From F23-D06 sp963643165 (GTDB taxonomy: Bacteria > Bacteroidota > Bacteroidia > Bacteroidales > WCHB1-69): 64,000 nt of DNA. Positions 62,466 through 64,000 of this stretch are shown one piece after another. The notes below the pieces were generated by a model. It saw nothing but the letters and a program-made list of their open reading frames with translations. It did no database searches and was not told the origin of the DNA. The position numbers and the translations under genes are program-made. Each line of letters starts with the position of its first letter. The stretch's first letter is position 1. Location: positions 10,012 to 74,011 of the forward strand of contig CAVIJD010000008.1 in the NCBI GenBank assembly GCA_963643165.1, in the 5' to 3' direction.

Positions 62466-62669
62466 TCACGGCTTCCGTCGCGACACATACCACGACAGCG
62501 CCAACAAGGTAATGGCAACAGCCGGCAACAGCACCAGCAATTCAAGCCAAAGACCATATTTGGCAAACAGCGAACGCAGCGACAATTCCAAAACAAACAC
62601 CACCAAGACGATAATGAGGAAAAAACGGCCTATGCCGATTTCCTTTGCCACAAAGTCAAGTCTTTTCAT
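62466..62669 (-). CDS. Small two-helix membrane protein
   Basis: I choose the ATG at 62669, preceded by GGGGAGG at a good distance, over the GTG at 62675. The 67-residue product (MKRLDFVAKEIGIGRFFLII) has two hydrophobic segments (about 14-33 and 42-60) and a basic end (SWYVSRRKP). I know no family. It is 23 bp downstream of the lipoprotein gene and may share its transcript. It converges on recQ. Confidence 0.55.
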   Translation of the reverse strand: MKRLDFVAKEIGIGRFFLIIVLVVFVLELSLRSLFAKYGLWLELLVLLPAVAITLLALSWYVSRRKP

Positions 62670-62691
62670 TTCCACCTCCCCAAATTAATCA

Positions 62692-63486
62692 TCATTCACC
62701 AAACAAGTGCTCCCATATTTGGTCTGTCGCTTCTGCCAAAGATGCACCAACAGCGGTTCCTGCAACTGCAGTTGCACCAGCAGCCCACCCCGGAGGACCT
62801 GTAACGGAAGCTGCAGCTCCCACAACTGTTGCCCCCACAATTGCTCCTTTCACATCCTCCTTTCCTACTGTTTTCCAATTAATCCATTTCCCTTTACTTT
62901 GACTGTCAAAAATCATTTCCCATTTGTATTGGTTTTCATACCAATAAGACAATGAGGCTTTCGCTATTTCAGATGCGACTATTGCAATGTACTTTTCATC
63001 ATCAGTTCCGCTGTAGCAAATCGTTGCTGTGAATGTTTGAATTTGTTGTTTGATTATTTGTAAATTATCACTGCCGTCAATAATCGAATCTATCGTTCTC
63101 AATATTTGCTTTTGTTTCCCAGATAAATAATGATCATTTTCGTCAAACCATAAATTTGAAGAATTGTCACAATCCGGGAACCTTCCATTTAAGCACATTA
63201 ATGATTTTTCAATCTCACCAGAGAAAAAATCCGAACCAGAAACATATTCATTTGCTAAAGCACGAACTCTTTCTTCCAAATGATTGGAGTCAGATGCGAC
63301 AATGTGTGCATAAACATAATCAAGACAACGATTATGTTCTGCACCCGCCGTTGACATTAGTTCTTGAAAATCCTGAACAGAAACAGAGCTATTTGATTTC
63401 AGCACATTTTCTCTTTCGCTCTTGTTTTCACATCCCAAAAACAATAATGCAATAAAAACAACTACGATTTCAATTTGTTTGTTCAT
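62692..63486 (-). CDS. Lipoprotein with Ala/Gly-rich hydrophobic C-terminal region
   Basis: The ATG at 63486 (MNKQIEIVVVFIALLFLGC) gives a lipoprotein of 264 residues with lipobox LFLGC. The middle is helical and polar, with scattered Cys (NRCLDYVYAH, SLMCLNGRFPDC). The last 60 residues change character: VKGAIVGATVVGAAASVTGP and then PGWAAGATAVAGTAVGASLA. This is a glycine-zipper-like, membrane-active-looking segment similar in texture to class II bacteriocins. The gene is AT-rich relative to recQ. Function unknown. Confidence 0.7.
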   Translation of the reverse strand: MNKQIEIVVVFIALLFLGCENKSERENVLKSNSSVSVQDFQELMSTAGAEHNRCLDYVYAHIVASDSNHLEERVRALANEYVSGSDFFSGEIEKSLMCLNGRFPDCDNSSNLWFDENDHYLSGKQKQILRTIDSIIDGSDNLQIIKQQIQTFTATICYSGTDDEKYIAIVASEIAKASLSYWYENQYKWEMIFDSQSKGKWINWKTVGKEDVKGAIVGATVVGAAASVTGPPGWAAGATAVAGTAVGASLAEATDQIWEHLFGE

Positions 63487-63519
63487 TTTTTTTGATGTTT
63501 GATTATTTAAGGATGTCAA

Positions 63520-63810
63520 TTTGTTTTATTTCATCGTCTCACAACGCCTTGCTGACACCCTTTTAGACAAGAACGCCGTAGAGAACGCTCCAAAGATAAG
63601 CGCAAGACTCCACAAAAAGGTTTCATTTTAGAATTATTTTTCAATAAAACAATGTTTATATCTGCAAAATCCATATAAAGAATTGCTCCATACAGCAAGT
63701 CGATGCAATCCCATTAAAAAATTTGCTGATGACCATCTGGCAGTGCTGACATAAGATGACAGATGTGAATGGTAAAGTTATATGCTGCGCTATTAACGTA
63801 AAACACTAAT
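63520..63810. other. AT-rich spacer upstream of the lipoprotein gene
   Basis: I find no gene or RNA here. It should contain the lipoprotein promoter, but no clear TAnnTTTG was found. Confidence 0.4.
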
Positions 63811-63845
63811 GCGTAACGCTCTACATTCTGCATTCCTGCGGCAGG
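63811..63845 (+). repeat. Dispersed 7-bp-period repeat, copy 7
   Basis: GCGTAACGCTCTACATTCTG followed by CATTCCTGCGGCAGG, joined directly to the transposase scrap. Confidence 0.65.
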
Positions 63846-63908
63846 CCTTTGGAAAGGTCGATGTACTTCTCGAAGAACTCCCGCTTGTACTTGGCGAAGT
63901 CGGCGATT
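63839..63908 (-). pseudogene. ISAs1-family transposase scrap
   Basis: On the minus strand 70 bp encode EIADFAKYKREFFEKYIDLS and KGLP. They match 37047-37116 with three mismatches, two of them third-position changes, so both derive from the same element after some coding-constrained divergence. Confidence 0.7.
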
Positions 63909-63923
63909 TCCGACCTGGACGTT

Positions 63924-64000
63924 GATGTTGGCCCTCTTCGAGGGTCGAGGGTGGCGTGGGCGCGTCGCAGCCGACGGTTCCGCTCCCTTGCGGTCGCTCC
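63924..64000 (+). repeat. 77-bp repeat, second copy, cut by window end
   Basis: Ungapped match to 15548-15624 with about four mismatches. It probably extends beyond the window. Confidence 0.85.

Overview
The window looks like a piece of a Bacteroidales (phylum Bacteroidota) chromosome. This rests on secreted proteins with type A and type B type IX secretion (T9SS) C-terminal domains, an Omp28-like lipoprotein, an OstA-like protein, a 52-residue L34 gene, and many upstream regions carrying the Bacteroidota -7 promoter motif TAnnTTTG with almost no Shine-Dalgarno sequences. I cannot name the genus. Core genes are GC-rich by eye. Several stretches are clearly more AT-rich and look acquired.

Layout. 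1-3641: a truncated unknown gene and a fibronectin-III secreted protein. 3681-4799: a decayed Septu-like (PtuA/PtuB) defence remnant. 4907-6388: dipeptidase PepD. 6504-12300: two DUF3857/transglutaminase-like proteins and a glycogen branching enzyme. 12414-15332: a PMCA-type calcium ATPase. 15.4-16.3 kb: repeats without genes. 16326-21760: a five-gene minus-strand operon encoding a P-loop GTPase, a multi-pass membrane protein, two single-pass proteins with related N-terminal domains, and a lipoprotein aspartic protease. 22289-28761: a CusBAC-type metal efflux operon with very His-rich periplasmic parts. 28898-33072 (minus): histidine kinase, MoxR ATPase, SurA-like foldase and rpmH. 33244-36810: CAP-domain protein and RluD-like synthase.

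37.0-40.6 kb: an AT-rich island holding an ISAs1 transposase relic, a 21-bp inverted repeat around a promoter, a 39-residue RiPP-like precursor, a radical SAM/SPASM maturase, a small membrane protein and an amidohydrolase. 40635-47254 (minus): a seven-gene run tsaC-coaD-thioredoxin-like-TlpA-outer membrane protein-Omp28-dehydrogenase. 47342-62433 (plus): yqeY, lpxB, two T9SS type B cargo proteins, a ClpC-like unfoldase, a KdsC-like phosphatase, a TerB/DnaJ protein, a T9SS type A cargo protein, a MORN lipoprotein, an OstA-like protein and RecQ. 62.4-64 kb: two small minus-strand genes, then repeats and a second ISAs1 scrap.

The two most interesting loci are the GTPase/retropepsin/FISUMP membrane operon (16.3-21.8 kb), which looks like an undescribed signalling or defence system, and the RiPP operon, whose promoter sits between perfect inverted repeats and may be phase-variable. 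A dispersed repeat family built on a 7-bp period (CATTCTA-like) lies at the edges of these accessory islands. No tRNA, CRISPR array or intact insertion sequence was found.
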